A DNA stretch of 64,000 nucleotides from assembly GCA_963709425.1 (NCBI GenBank), contig CAVPWG010000002.1:372001-436000 (forward strand), given 5' to 3'. Below the pieces are notes generated by a model. The model saw only the letters and a program-made list of their open reading frames with translations, was not told the origin of the DNA and searched no databases. The DNA comes from JAICJC01 sp963709425 (GTDB taxonomy: Bacteria; Actinomycetota; Thermoleophilia; Gaiellales; JAICJC01). The position numbers and the translations under genes are program-made. Positions 24,750 to 32,990 of this stretch are shown here, piece after piece (within the stretch, counting starts at the first letter, position 1; each line of letters begins with the position of its first letter).

Positions 24750-25528
24750 CGGTTGTCGAGGAGCCGGAACGCCTCGATCGTGGTCGCGCGGCCGTCACCG
24801 TCGCACTCGAAGATCACGCCCTCCATCCGCACGTCCCCCTCGGCCGGCTCGAAGCGGATCGGAAGCTGCGTCGTGAAGCGGCGCAGGACGAGGTCGGTGC
24901 GAACGCCGATCACGGAGTCGTGCGGGCCGGTCATTCCTGCGTCGGTGATGTAGGCCGTGCCGCCCGGCAGGACATGGGCGTCGTTGGTCTGGATGTGCGT
25001 GTGCGTGCCGAGGACGGCGGTCGCCTGGCCGGCGAGCAGCCGCCCCATGGCGACCTTCTCGCTCGTCGCCTCGGCGTGGAAGTCGACGACCACCACGGCC
25101 GCTTCCTTGCGGGCCTCGTCCACGAGCCGCTCCGCGACCACGAACGGGCTGATGGCCGCGTCCAGGAAGAGGCTCCCGATGAGGTTGATGACCGCGACCC
25201 GCGTCCCGTCGCCGGACTCGACGACACAGGTGCCGTGCCCGGGCGCCGTTTCGGGGTAGTTGACCGGGCGCAGGATCCGCTCCTCCTGGTCGAGGTACGG
25301 ATACACCTCGCGCTGGCGGTAGGCGTGGTTTCCGAGCGTGATCACGTCGACGCCGGCCGCGAAGAGCCGTTTGGCGATCCGGCTCGTGATGCCGACGCCG
25401 TCAGCGACGTTCTCGGCGTTTGCGATCGCGAAGTCGATCTCGCGATCGCGCCGGACCCCGGGGAGGCGCTCCTCGATGATCCTGCGACCGGCCGCCGCGA
25501 AGGCGTCGGCGATGAAGAGGATCCGCAA
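24746..25528 (-). CDS. YmdB-type metallophosphoesterase (2',3'-cyclic nucleotide phosphodiesterase)
   Basis: 260 aa, the usual family length. Metal ligands line up with the family: D8, E39, N40, N67, H68, H151, H176 and H178, seen in the segments FIAD, NAEN, GNH, DFHAE and THTH. The residue after GNH differs from the common WD/xKE pattern (AYRQRE). YmdB acts in RNA turnover and stress signalling. Start TTG 25528, 9 nt after the stop of the M23-like gene, so the two form an operon. The 3' end overlaps the glycosyltransferase stop by 4 nt. Confidence 0.9.
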   Translation of the reverse strand: MRILFIADAFAAAGRRIIEERLPGVRRDREIDFAIANAENVADGVGITSRIAKRLFAAGVDVITLGNHAYRQREVYPYLDQEERILRPVNYPETAPGHGTCVVESGDGTRVAVINLIGSLFLDAAISPFVVAERLVDEARKEAAVVVVDFHAEATSEKVAMGRLLAGQATAVLGTHTHIQTNDAHVLPGGTAYITDAGMTGPHDSVIGVRTDLVLRRFTTQLPIRFEPAEGDVRMEGVIFECDGDGRATTIEAFRLLDNR

Positions 25529-25537
25529 GCTCCGGGC

Positions 25538-26326
25538 CTACAGCAGCAGGGACGCGGCCGGCGCCGGGCCGACCTCGAGGTGAACGTGGTTGCCGGCGTC
25601 GGAGGTGTACTTGGCGAGCTCCTGTGTGATCACGCGGCTCAGGTCGATCACCGTGCCGAGGCGCGTGCGCGCGGCGATCACCTGGTCGCCGACCGCGATC
25701 TGGTTCGACGGCCGGATGTTCGTGAGCGTCACGATGTCGGCCGGCGTCGATGTCGGCTGGATCTGGAGGACGCTCCCGTGCGGCGAGCCGTCCAGCACGT
25801 ACGGCCGGATGCCGACGACCGTCCCGTCGACCGGCGAGTAGACGCGCGTCCCGGCGACCGCGCCGACGTCGACCGAGCCTGTGGATGCGCCGCCCCCGGC
25901 GTCGTCGACGTAGTACGCCGGCCCGGCTCCGGTGGACGTCCCGGTGAGCAGATTGCCCAGCTTCGTGACGAGGCCGGCGTTCTTCTGGTGACCCGACGGG
26001 GCGAGGACGATCACGCGGGCGTCTCCAACGCCGTGGTACACGATTGCCGTCACCCGGGCCTGGGCGATGGGCACGTCGAGCACGAGGCCGTTCGGGCCGC
26101 TGGCCATGAGGGTTGGGATCGGCGGGCCGTCGGGGGCAAGGGCGTGCTTGGGTGGCGAGACGGCGACGGCGGCCTGGATGCGCGGCGCAGACCCGCCGCG
26201 GAGTGCGGTTGCGACGAGCACCACGACCGCCAGAAGGGCAATCGCGAGCCCGAAGCGACGAGCGTGGGTACGAGGCTGCCGGCGGCGCGGCCGCCGGCGC
26301 GGAGGCCGCCTTCCAGTAGCGATCAC
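25538..26326 (-). CDS. Membrane-anchored M23-like (LytM) domain protein
   Basis: 262 aa from GTG. A strongly basic N-terminus precedes one membrane helix (residues 25-43), so most of the chain is outside. A beta-rich region near 150-255 resembles M23/LytM: GTRVYSPVDGTVVGI, then VGDQVIAART, then HVHLEVGP with HxH. The first zinc ligands (HxxxD) are not evident, so it may bind rather than cut peptidoglycan. GTG is 7 nt after a TAGGCT box. Paired with the ymdB-like gene and divergent from the PerM permease. Confidence 0.7.
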   Translation of the reverse strand: MIATGRRPPRRRPRRRQPRTHARRFGLAIALLAVVVLVATALRGGSAPRIQAAVAVSPPKHALAPDGPPIPTLMASGPNGLVLDVPIAQARVTAIVYHGVGDARVIVLAPSGHQKNAGLVTKLGNLLTGTSTGAGPAYYVDDAGGGASTGSVDVGAVAGTRVYSPVDGTVVGIRPYVLDGSPHGSVLQIQPTSTPADIVTLTNIRPSNQIAVGDQVIAARTRLGTVIDLSRVITQELAKYTSDAGNHVHLEVGPAPAASLLL

Positions 26327-26333
26327 GAGGCCC

Positions 26334-26360
26334 AGCCTAGCATGGGGCCGCTGGTAGGAT
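26334..26360. promoter_or_regulatory. Divergent -10 boxes (TAGGCT minus, TAGGAT plus)
   Basis: Minus-strand TAGGCT (26339-26334) lies 7 nt before GTG 26326. Plus-strand TAGGAT (26355-26360) lies 7 nt before ATG 26368. The plus box includes the ATG at 26359, which therefore should not be the start of the permease gene. Confidence 0.55.
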
Positions 26361-26367
26361 GGCCGCG

Positions 26368-27597
26368 ATGCCGCCCGACGCGCCCGGGAAGATCCTGGTC
26401 CCGCGGTGGGTGCAGCTTGTAGGCCTTCCGCTTGCGATCGTGGGCGTGTGGTTGCTGGTCTCCGCGGTCAACCACGCCGTGTTCGTGTTCGTGGTCGCTG
26501 CGCTCATCGCCATTCTTCTGAACCCCATCGTGCGGGCGTTCTGCGCGCTTCGCATCCCCAGGGGCGTGTCGGTGCTGCTCGTCTACCTGTTCTTCGCGTT
26601 CGTCGTCGGCGGCCTGAGCGTGATCGTCGCGACGGTGATCGCGCGCGAGGTGCAGGACGTCGCAAACCAGGTGGAGGATCAGTTCACCGAGAACCGCGCC
26701 GGGGTGACGCCGGCCGACCGGCGACTCGCCGACCTGCAGGCCTGGATCAACGACTCGAGCCCGGTCAAGGTCGACGTGAAGACGCCCGGCGAGCGCCTGC
26801 TGAACTCGGTCGACGTCGCCCATCTCCAGCGCTACTCCGGGCGCGCGGTGGAGGTGGCGCGGACGCTCATCATCACGCTCTTCGAGAGCCTCTTCAACCT
26901 GGTGCTGGTGATCGTCATCTCGGTGTACATGCTGCTCGATGCGCCTCGCCTCTCGCGGTTCCTGAGACGGGTGTTCCGGGGCGGGGAGCTCGACGAGGAC
27001 CTGCTGACGCGCATCGAGCGCGCCCTCCTGGCCTACGTCAAGGGTCAGACGCTGGTCTCGCTCGTCATCGGGGTGACCGCCGGCGTCGGGCTCTACATCC
27101 TCGGTGTCACGGGCATCTTCCCCGGGGGATCCACCTACGCGCTCGGGTTCGGCGCCTGGGCGGCCGCCGTCGAGATCATCCCGTACGTCGGCCCGTGGCT
27201 GGGCGCGCTCGCCCCCGCGGCCGTTGCGGCCACGGAGTCGGGCAAGGCGGTGATCGGGGTCGCGCTCCTCTTCCTCTTCATCCACCAGATCGAGGGGCAC
27301 ATCGTGATCCCGAAGCTGATGGGGAGCGCGGTCAAGGTGCATCCGCTGGTGGTGATCTTCGCGCTGCTGGCAGCCGGCGAGCTCTACGGCCTCGCCGGCG
27401 TCCTGATCGCAATGCCGCTTGTCGCCGTCGGTCGGGAGGTCAGCACCTTCCTGGGCGAACGGATCGCCCTCCAGTCATGGCCGGGCGGCCCGCTGACGGT
27501 CGATGTGCCGGTTGACGTCCATCCCGCGCCGCCGGTTGAGCCGTCTGCAACATTGGGGTCTGACCCCGATAGTGCAGACGGGGAGCCGCCGACCTAG
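26368..27597 (+). CDS. PerM/AI-2E family permease
   Basis: 409 aa. The pattern of helices (about 12-50, 60-85, then a long soluble loop to about 150, then five helices to about 375) fits the AI-2 exporter superfamily; TMs carry the conserved PYVGP and HQIEGHIVIPKLMG motifs. Export substrate unknown. The start is moved from ATG 26359 to ATG 26368 because a TAGGAT box overlaps the first ATG and lies 7 nt before the second. The last 17 or so codons are written by a palindromic repeat (27541-27581). It overlaps the convergent TPR gene by 4 nt. Confidence 0.88.
   Translation: MPPDAPGKILVPRWVQLVGLPLAIVGVWLLVSAVNHAVFVFVVAALIAILLNPIVRAFCALRIPRGVSVLLVYLFFAFVVGGLSVIVATVIAREVQDVANQVEDQFTENRAGVTPADRRLADLQAWINDSSPVKVDVKTPGERLLNSVDVAHLQRYSGRAVEVARTLIITLFESLFNLVLVIVISVYMLLDAPRLSRFLRRVFRGGELDEDLLTRIERALLAYVKGQTLVSLVIGVTAGVGLYILGVTGIFPGGSTYALGFGAWAAAVEIIPYVGPWLGALAPAAVAATESGKAVIGVALLFLFIHQIEGHIVIPKLMGSAVKVHPLVVIFALLAAGELYGLAGVLIAMPLVAVGREVSTFLGERIALQSWPGGPLTVDVPVDVHPAPPVEPSATLGSDPDSADGEPPT
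27541..27581. repeat. REP-like palindrome within the 3' end of the permease gene
   Basis: The outer arms CCGTCTGCA (27541-27549) and TGCAGACGG (27573-27581) and the inner palindrome GGGGTCTGACCCC (27555-27567) form one perfect nested hairpin. It is translated in frame as the protein's last residues. The 14 bases CATTGGGGTCTGAC recur, inverted, at 60419-60432. Confidence 0.75.
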
Positions 27598-28730
27598 GGG
27601 TCGGGAAGCTCGAGGACGGCCAGGTTCGACGGGGCGAGGTCGGCCGCCCGCTCGAATGCCTCCATCGCCGCCTGGGCGCGCCCGGCCCGGCGCAGGAACT
27701 TGCCGTACCAGCGGTACGCCCGGCCGAGCTCGCAGTGCCAGCCGTTCTGCTTCCGGAGCGCGTCGATCGCGGCCGCGTAGGCGGTCTCGGCACGGTCGGC
27801 GAGGCCCAGCTCGTCGTAGCCGCGGGCCAGCACCAGGTACGCATCGCCCAGCTCGCCGGGCGCGGACTGCGTCCCGAGGAGCTCGATCGCGGAGCGCGCC
27901 TGGTCGACCGCCCCCTCGGAATCGCCCGCCTGGAGCGTGAGCCGCGCCTCCTCGACCACCACCCAGCCCTCGTCGAGGCCGCTCATACGCGTGCCGTACA
28001 GGCGGCGCGTCGCCTGGAGCGCCTCGCGCGCGGCGTCGGTCTGCGCGTCGTCGAGCAGAATGTGCGCCCGCACGAGATGGGCGTTCGCGGCGTGCCAATC
28101 GTTCCCGCTCGCCTCGGTCAGCTCGACCTGCTTGTCGGCGTAGACCAGCGCCTGGGCGGTGTGGCCCGTGGTGCAGTAGAGCCGGGCCAGCGCGTGGTAG
28201 GCGAACGCGCGGACGCGGCGGTCGATGTCCTCGACGTCGCGGCGCAGCGCATCCGCGAGCGCCGCCGCCGCCCGGCCGTAGTCGCCGGCGTCGCCGTAGG
28301 CGTGGGACAGGTAGATCGAGTACAGCACGAGCGTCGCCGGGTCGGCGGCCGGGCGCCGCTCGAGCTCACCGAGGCACTCCTCGAAGAGGGCGATGGCAGG
28401 GCCGCTGCGGCCGCTCTCGGAGTACGCCTGGCCGAGCGCGCGGTAGAGCTCGATTCGTTCCGCCGGGTCCGGCCGGCCGGCCGTCTCGAGCACCAGCTCG
28501 AACCAGTCGATCGCCGCGGAGGTCTTCCCGCGCCGGACGGCGATCGAGCCGAGCCCCTCCTGCGCCCGGGCCGTCGTTTCGTCGTCCCGGGCGGCCTCCG
28601 CACCCCGGAGGGCGACGAGGAGCTCCTCCTCGGCCTCGTCGAGGCGCTCGAGCCCGATCTGGACGAGCGCGCCGTCGACGCGCTCGGCCGGCGTCGGGGC
28701 GTCCAGCGGCGGCCGCTTGGGATCGAGCAC
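27594..28730 (-). CDS. TPR protein, paralogue of the downstream-strand regulator but lacking its HTH domain
   Basis: 378 aa of helical TPR-like repeats. It aligns over its whole length with residues from about 80 on of the gene at 28874-30289, including the shared C-terminal ending AYRWYGKFL and ADLAPSN. The roughly 75-residue Xre-type helix-turn-helix of that gene is absent. Start GTG 28730: a TACGCT box lies 6 nt upstream and comes partly from the end of repeat copy C. The arrangement suggests a tandem duplication in which the 5' part was lost or replaced by the repeat. It may act as a partner or antagonist of the full-length regulator. Confidence 0.75.
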   Translation of the reverse strand: MLDPKRPPLDAPTPAERVDGALVQIGLERLDEAEEELLVALRGAEAARDDETTARAQEGLGSIAVRRGKTSAAIDWFELVLETAGRPDPAERIELYRALGQAYSESGRSGPAIALFEECLGELERRPAADPATLVLYSIYLSHAYGDAGDYGRAAAALADALRRDVEDIDRRVRAFAYHALARLYCTTGHTAQALVYADKQVELTEASGNDWHAANAHLVRAHILLDDAQTDAAREALQATRRLYGTRMSGLDEGWVVVEEARLTLQAGDSEGAVDQARSAIELLGTQSAPGELGDAYLVLARGYDELGLADRAETAYAAAIDALRKQNGWHCELGRAYRWYGKFLRRAGRAQAAMEAFERAADLAPSNLAVLELPDP

Positions 28731-28739
28731 CCGAGCAGC

Positions 28740-28854
28740 GTAGATGGTTTGTTCCGAATCGTCGTGATGTCCTGGGCGCAGCCCCACGGCGCCGCGCCAA
28801 CGAGCCATCAGATGGACGGCCAGGCGCGCGAGGATTCGGAGCAACCCAATCCTG
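28740..28854 (+). repeat. Structured dispersed element, copy C (about 115 bp, internally shortened)
   Basis: The left arm (28741-28766) and the reverse complement of about 28829-28853 agree at 20 of 25 positions with one gap. It keeps the sequence GTGATGTCCTGGGCG next to the left arm and the CCAGGCGCGCG next to the right arm, but lacks the roughly 90-bp middle of copies A and B. It lies between the two TPR genes and is inverted relative to them: its left end is next to the start of the truncated paralogue and supplies TAC of that gene's TACGCT box. Confidence 0.7.
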
Positions 28855-28873
28855 ATCCCGGCTGGGCGGCGGG

Positions 28874-30289
28874 TCAGGCGGTCGTGCTGGAGCGCGTCTC
28901 GGCCGGCGCCAGCGCATCCTGGTTCGACGGCGCGAGGTCGGCGGCGAGCTCGAACGCCTCGAGGGCCGCCTCGGCGCGGCCGACCCGCTTCAGGAACTTG
29001 CCGTACCAGCGGTACGCCCGCGCGAGATCGCGCGCGGATGCCTCCTGGGCCCGGATCGCCTCGATGGCGGCGATGTAGGCGGCGTCCGCCCGCTCGACCT
29101 CGCCCAGCTCGTCCTGGACGCGGGCGAGCACGAGATGCGCGTCGCCGAGGTGGGCTCCGTCGCCCTCGGCCAGGGCGCGGACGGCCTGGGCGGCTCGCCG
29201 CGCCGCCGCGGCGGCATCGCCGACGAGCAGCGCCTGACGGGCGTCCTCAACCAGGATCCGCCCGTGGTCGGTCGCGCTGGGATGCGCGCCGAGCAGGTTC
29301 CGGGCGGCGATGAGATGACGCCCGGCCTCCGCGTCGCCAACGTCGAGCAGCCGCTGCGCGTACGCCAGGTGCGCCTCGCTCAGCGCACGGTTGTCCTCGT
29401 CCAGCTCGTACAGCGACAGCGAGCGGTCGGCCGAGCGCAGCGCCTGCTCGACCTCGCCGGCGGCCGCCAGCCGCCGCGAGAGCTCGTACTGCGCCGCGGC
29501 GCGGCTGCGCAGGTCGACCTGATCGCCGCCGTCGGCGAGGGCGGAGCCGAGCACATCGGCGGCCCGGGCCGGATCGCCGGCCTCGGTGTATGCCCGTGAC
29601 AGCCACACGGCGTAGCGCACGACCTTCGTTGCGTCGACCACCGGCGATCGCCGGAGCTGCAGCAGGCAGTCCTGGAGCAGCGCCAGGGCCCGGGCGACGT
29701 CGCCCGAGCGGCGGTAGAGGTCGAAGAGGCGCCCGAAGAGCTCCACCCGCTCGGCGGGATCGGGCGGTGCGCCGGCATCGCGGGCGTGCTCGAGAAGGCC
29801 GATCGCCACGGCGTGCTGGCCGCGCTCGGCGGCAACGGCGCCGAGGCCTTCGTAGGCCTCGCTCATCCGCTGCGAGTCGCCGTTCACCTCGGCCTCGCGA
29901 ACGACGCCCCGCAGCAGCTCCTCGGCGTCGTCGAGGTCGCCGCCGCGGATCATCATCGCGGCGTCCAGCAGCTCGAGCGAGCGTGAGCGCTGCTCGGACG
30001 AGGTCTCGCCGGACAGCTCCTCCGCGGTGACGCCGAGGCGGCGTGCGATCTCCATGAGGACGCGCGGGCTCGGACGGCGGTCGCCGGCCTCGATCCGGGC
30101 CAGATAGCTGTAGGAGCACCCGTCGAACGAGAGCTCCCGCTGGGTCATCCCGTTCTTGCGGCGCAGGTGACGGACGCGGGCGCCCAGCTTGCGCAGCGCC
30201 TCATTCGAATACTCGTCGTCGTGCCCCGGGTGCTCTTCCACGGTCGGCTCCCCCGCCGGTCCGTCAACATCGCTCCATTGCCCGTCCAC
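28874..30289 (-). CDS. Xre-family transcriptional regulator with TPR repeats
   Basis: 471 aa. An N-terminal helix-turn-helix spans about residues 35-95 (GARVRHLRRKNGMTQREL and later SYLARIEAGDRRPS). About nine TPR-like helical pairs follow, as in peptide- or ligand-responsive regulators. Start GTG 30289 is set by a good promoter, TTGTCC-N17-TAGTCT, whose -10 is 8 nt upstream; GTG 30241 would be a shorter alternative. It is divergent from hemB with about 58 bp between starts, so it could influence that gene. A truncated paralogue follows downstream on the same strand. Confidence 0.85.
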   Translation of the reverse strand: MDGQWSDVDGPAGEPTVEEHPGHDDEYSNEALRKLGARVRHLRRKNGMTQRELSFDGCSYSYLARIEAGDRRPSPRVLMEIARRLGVTAEELSGETSSEQRSRSLELLDAAMMIRGGDLDDAEELLRGVVREAEVNGDSQRMSEAYEGLGAVAAERGQHAVAIGLLEHARDAGAPPDPAERVELFGRLFDLYRRSGDVARALALLQDCLLQLRRSPVVDATKVVRYAVWLSRAYTEAGDPARAADVLGSALADGGDQVDLRSRAAAQYELSRRLAAAGEVEQALRSADRSLSLYELDEDNRALSEAHLAYAQRLLDVGDAEAGRHLIAARNLLGAHPSATDHGRILVEDARQALLVGDAAAAARRAAQAVRALAEGDGAHLGDAHLVLARVQDELGEVERADAAYIAAIEAIRAQEASARDLARAYRWYGKFLKRVGRAEAALEAFELAADLAPSNQDALAPAETRSSTTA

Positions 30290-30297
30290 TCTTGGCA

Positions 30298-30341
30298 AGA
30301 CTACACCTTCGCCGTGGCCGGGACAAGGCCGGCGATAGACT
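30298..30341. promoter_or_regulatory. Divergent promoters of the TPR regulator and hemB
   Basis: Minus strand: -35 TTGTCC (30326-30321), 17-bp spacer, -10 TAGTCT (30303-30298), then 8 nt to GTG 30289. Plus strand: -10 TAGACT (30336-30341), then 6 nt to ATG 30348. The two promoters face apart with their elements interleaved within 44 bp. Confidence 0.6.
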
Positions 30342-30347
30342 GCCCCC

Positions 30348-31316
30348 ATGGCCTTCCCGGTCACCCGCATGCGCCGTTTGCGCCGCACGGCCGGGGTGCG
30401 GAACCTCGTTCGCGAGACGCGCGTGTCGCCGGCCGACCTCATCCAGCCGTATTTCGTGCGCCACGGGACCGGCGAGGAGGAGATCGCCTCGATGCCCGGC
30501 CAGTACCACCTGTCGGTCGACTCGCTGGTGGAGCGGGCCGCTGAGGCCCATGCAGCGGGCGTCCCGGCGGTCATCGTGTTCGGCCTTCCGGCCCGCAAGG
30601 ACGAGGCCGCCAGCGAGGCGTTCGACGACGAGGGGATCGTGCAGATGGGCGTCCGGGCCCTGCGAGCCCACGTGCCCGATCTGGTCGTGATGACCGACGT
30701 CTGCCTGTGTCAGTACACATCGCACGGGCATTGCGGCATCATCCAGGACGGCGAGGTGGCAAACGACGTCAGCCTCGAGGTGCTCGCGGACACGGCGGTT
30801 TCGCACGCCCGCGCCGGCGCCGACGTCGTCGCGCCGTCGGACATGATGGACGGCCGGGTCGGCGCGATCCGCGCGGCGCTCGACGCCGAGGGGCACGAGA
30901 CGACCTCGATCCTCGCCTACAGCGCGAAATTCGCGTCGGCCTTCTACGGGCCGTTCCGCGACGCCGCGCACTCGACTCCCAGCCACGGGGACCGCCGCAG
31001 CTACCAGATGGATCCCGCGAACGGCAGAGAGGCCGTCCGCGAGGCCCTGCTCGACATCGAGGAGGGTGCCGACATGGTGATGGTGAAGCCGGCGCTGCCG
31101 TATCTCGACGTTCTGCGCACCCTGCGCGACCAGACGCGGGTGCCGCTGGCGGCGTATCAGGTGAGCGGGGAGTACGCGATGATCGCCGCGGCGTCGGCAC
31201 AGGGACTCGTCGACGAGCGGGCCGCCGTGCTCGAGTCGCTGACGGCCATTCGCAGGGCGGGCGCCGACATGGTGATCAGCTACCACGCGGCCCGCGCGGC
31301 GCGATGGCTGTCATAG
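30348..31316 (+). CDS. hemB: Delta-aminolevulinic acid dehydratase (porphobilinogen synthase)
   Basis: 322 aa. It condenses two 5-aminolevulinates to porphobilinogen in heme and corrin synthesis. The zinc-type cysteine triad is present (C119, C121, C129 in DVCLCQYTSHGHCG), and the Schiff-base lysines are K194 (YSAKFAS) and K247 (VKPALPYLD). The start ATG lies 6 nt after a TAGACT box. It overlaps hemL by 13 nt, so the two successive tetrapyrrole genes are translated together. Divergent from the TPR regulator. Confidence 0.97.
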   Translation: MAFPVTRMRRLRRTAGVRNLVRETRVSPADLIQPYFVRHGTGEEEIASMPGQYHLSVDSLVERAAEAHAAGVPAVIVFGLPARKDEAASEAFDDEGIVQMGVRALRAHVPDLVVMTDVCLCQYTSHGHCGIIQDGEVANDVSLEVLADTAVSHARAGADVVAPSDMMDGRVGAIRAALDAEGHETTSILAYSAKFASAFYGPFRDAAHSTPSHGDRRSYQMDPANGREAVREALLDIEEGADMVMVKPALPYLDVLRTLRDQTRVPLAAYQVSGEYAMIAAASAQGLVDERAAVLESLTAIRRAGADMVISYHAARAARWLS

Positions 31317-32587
31317 GGCGGGCCCGCACCGAGCGACGCTCGGCCGAGCTCTTCGCCCAGGCGCGGGATCTCATCCCGGGCGGCGTGTCGAGCCCGGTTC
31401 GCGCGATGCGGTCGGTCGGCCGCGACTATCCGCTCTTCCTCGCCCGTGGCGAGGGCGGCTGGGTGTGGGATGCCGACGGCAACCGCTACGTCGACTGGGT
31501 GATGTCGTGGGGGCCGCTGATCGCCGGCCACGCCCATCCGGCGGTTGTCGAGGCCGTGCGCGACGCCGCCGGCCATGGAACGACGTTCGGGGCGCCAACC
31601 GAGATCGAGGTCGAGCTGGCGCAGGCGGTCGTCGCGGCCGTGCCGTCGGTCGAGCAGGTGCGGTTCGTCTCGTCGGGTACCGAGGCCGCCATGAGCGCCC
31701 TCCGGCTGGCGCGGGCCTTCACGGGCCGCGATCGGATTCTGAAGTTCGCCGGCGGCTACCACGGCCACGCCGATGCGCTGCTCGCCCAGGCCGGCTCGGG
31801 GCTCGCGACGCTCGGGATCCCGTCGAGCCCCGGCGTGCCCGACGCCGTCGTGGCCGACACCCTCGTGGCCGAGTACAACGACCTCGACGCCGTGCGCGCG
31901 CTGGCCGAGCGGCATGCCGACCAGCTCGCGGCGATCATCGTCGAACCGGTGGCCGGCAACATGGGCGTCGTCGCGCCTGCCCCGGGGTTTCTCGAGGGCC
32001 TGCGCACGATCTGCAACGGGACCGGCGCACTGCTCGTCGCCGACGAGGTCATCACCGGCTTCCGGGTGGCGTACGGCGGCGCCCAGGAGCGGCTGGCTGT
32101 CCGGCCCGACCTGACCTGCCTGGGAAAGATCGTCGGCGGCGGGCTCCCGGCGGCCGCGTTCGGAGGGCGGTCCGACGTGATGGCCCTGCTCGCGCCCGAC
32201 GGCGACGTCTACCAGGCCGGCACCCTCTCGGGGAACCCGCTCGCCATGGCCGCGGGCCTGGCGACGCTCGCGCTCCTACGGGAGCCGGGCACCTACGATC
32301 GACTCGAGCGCACCGGCGCCGCGCTCCAGGCGGCTCTCGCCGGCCCGGACGTCACCGTGAACCGGGTGGGGGCGATGCTGACGGCGTTTCACCATCCCGG
32401 GCCCGTGCGGAGCTACGCCGACGCCGCCGCGTCCGACACCGTCCGGTTCGCGGCCTTCCACGCGCACATGCTCGACCGCGGCGTCGCCCTGGCGCCGTCG
32501 CAATTCGAGGCCGCAATGCCGTCGCTGGCCCATACCGACGAGCAGCTCGAGATGACCGCGGCCGCCGCGGCGGAGTTCCGCGGGTGA
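31304..32587 (+). CDS. hemL: Glutamate-1-semialdehyde 2,1-aminomutase
   Basis: 427 aa, class III PLP aminotransferase fold. It converts glutamate-1-semialdehyde to 5-aminolevulinate, the substrate of HemB. Seen: the N-terminal PGGVSSPVRA characteristic of the family, SSGTEAAMSA near residue 124, the PLP aspartate in VADEVITGFR, and the Schiff-base lysine K275 in GKIVGGGLP. Start ATG lies inside the end of hemB (13-nt overlap). Its presence means the C5 route to ALA is used. Confidence 0.97.
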   Translation: MAVIGRARTERRSAELFAQARDLIPGGVSSPVRAMRSVGRDYPLFLARGEGGWVWDADGNRYVDWVMSWGPLIAGHAHPAVVEAVRDAAGHGTTFGAPTEIEVELAQAVVAAVPSVEQVRFVSSGTEAAMSALRLARAFTGRDRILKFAGGYHGHADALLAQAGSGLATLGIPSSPGVPDAVVADTLVAEYNDLDAVRALAERHADQLAAIIVEPVAGNMGVVAPAPGFLEGLRTICNGTGALLVADEVITGFRVAYGGAQERLAVRPDLTCLGKIVGGGLPAAAFGGRSDVMALLAPDGDVYQAGTLSGNPLAMAAGLATLALLREPGTYDRLERTGAALQAALAGPDVTVNRVGAMLTAFHHPGPVRSYADAAASDTVRFAAFHAHMLDRGVALAPSQFEAAMPSLAHTDEQLEMTAAAAAEFRG

Positions 32588-32973
32588 GCGTGCTCGAGAC
32601 CGTCGCCGAGCGCGCCGCCGCCGCGAGCCCGCTCTGGGCCGCGGCGCTCCTCCCCGAGCCGCGGGGCGACCTGCGCTTCTCGGGCCGCTGTCCGGCGCGG
32701 CACCTGCTCGGGGTCGAGACGATCTACGAGGGCTACCTGCTCCACCACGGCACCTCCCGGCTCTTCGAGCAGGACGACCGCGAGCTCGCCCTGCTCACGG
32801 GCGACTACCTGTACGCGGCCGGCCTCAGCGAGATCTGCGCGACCGGCGACCTGAACGCGGTCGGCGCGCTGGCCGATCTGATCGCGGCCTGCGCTGCGCG
32901 CCGCGGCGAGCGCGACCCCGAGCCCGACGACGGCCTGTGGGACTCCACGGTCGCCGGCCTCGGCCCTCAGTAG
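32584..32973 (+). CDS. Hypothetical protein downstream of hemL
   Basis: 129 aa from GTG overlapping the hemL stop (GTGA). It is mostly helical by composition; a central EQDDRELALLTGDYLYAAG stretch faintly recalls the helix of prenyl synthases that ends in GDYL, but there is no DDxxD motif and the chain is too short for that fold. Tight coupling to hemL makes a link with tetrapyrrole synthesis or its control possible. I cannot assign a function. Confidence 0.7.
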   Translation: MSVLETVAERAAAASPLWAAALLPEPRGDLRFSGRCPARHLLGVETIYEGYLLHHGTSRLFEQDDRELALLTGDYLYAAGLSEICATGDLNAVGALADLIAACAARRGERDPEPDDGLWDSTVAGLGPQ

Positions 32974-32990
32974 TCGGATCTTGAGACGGT

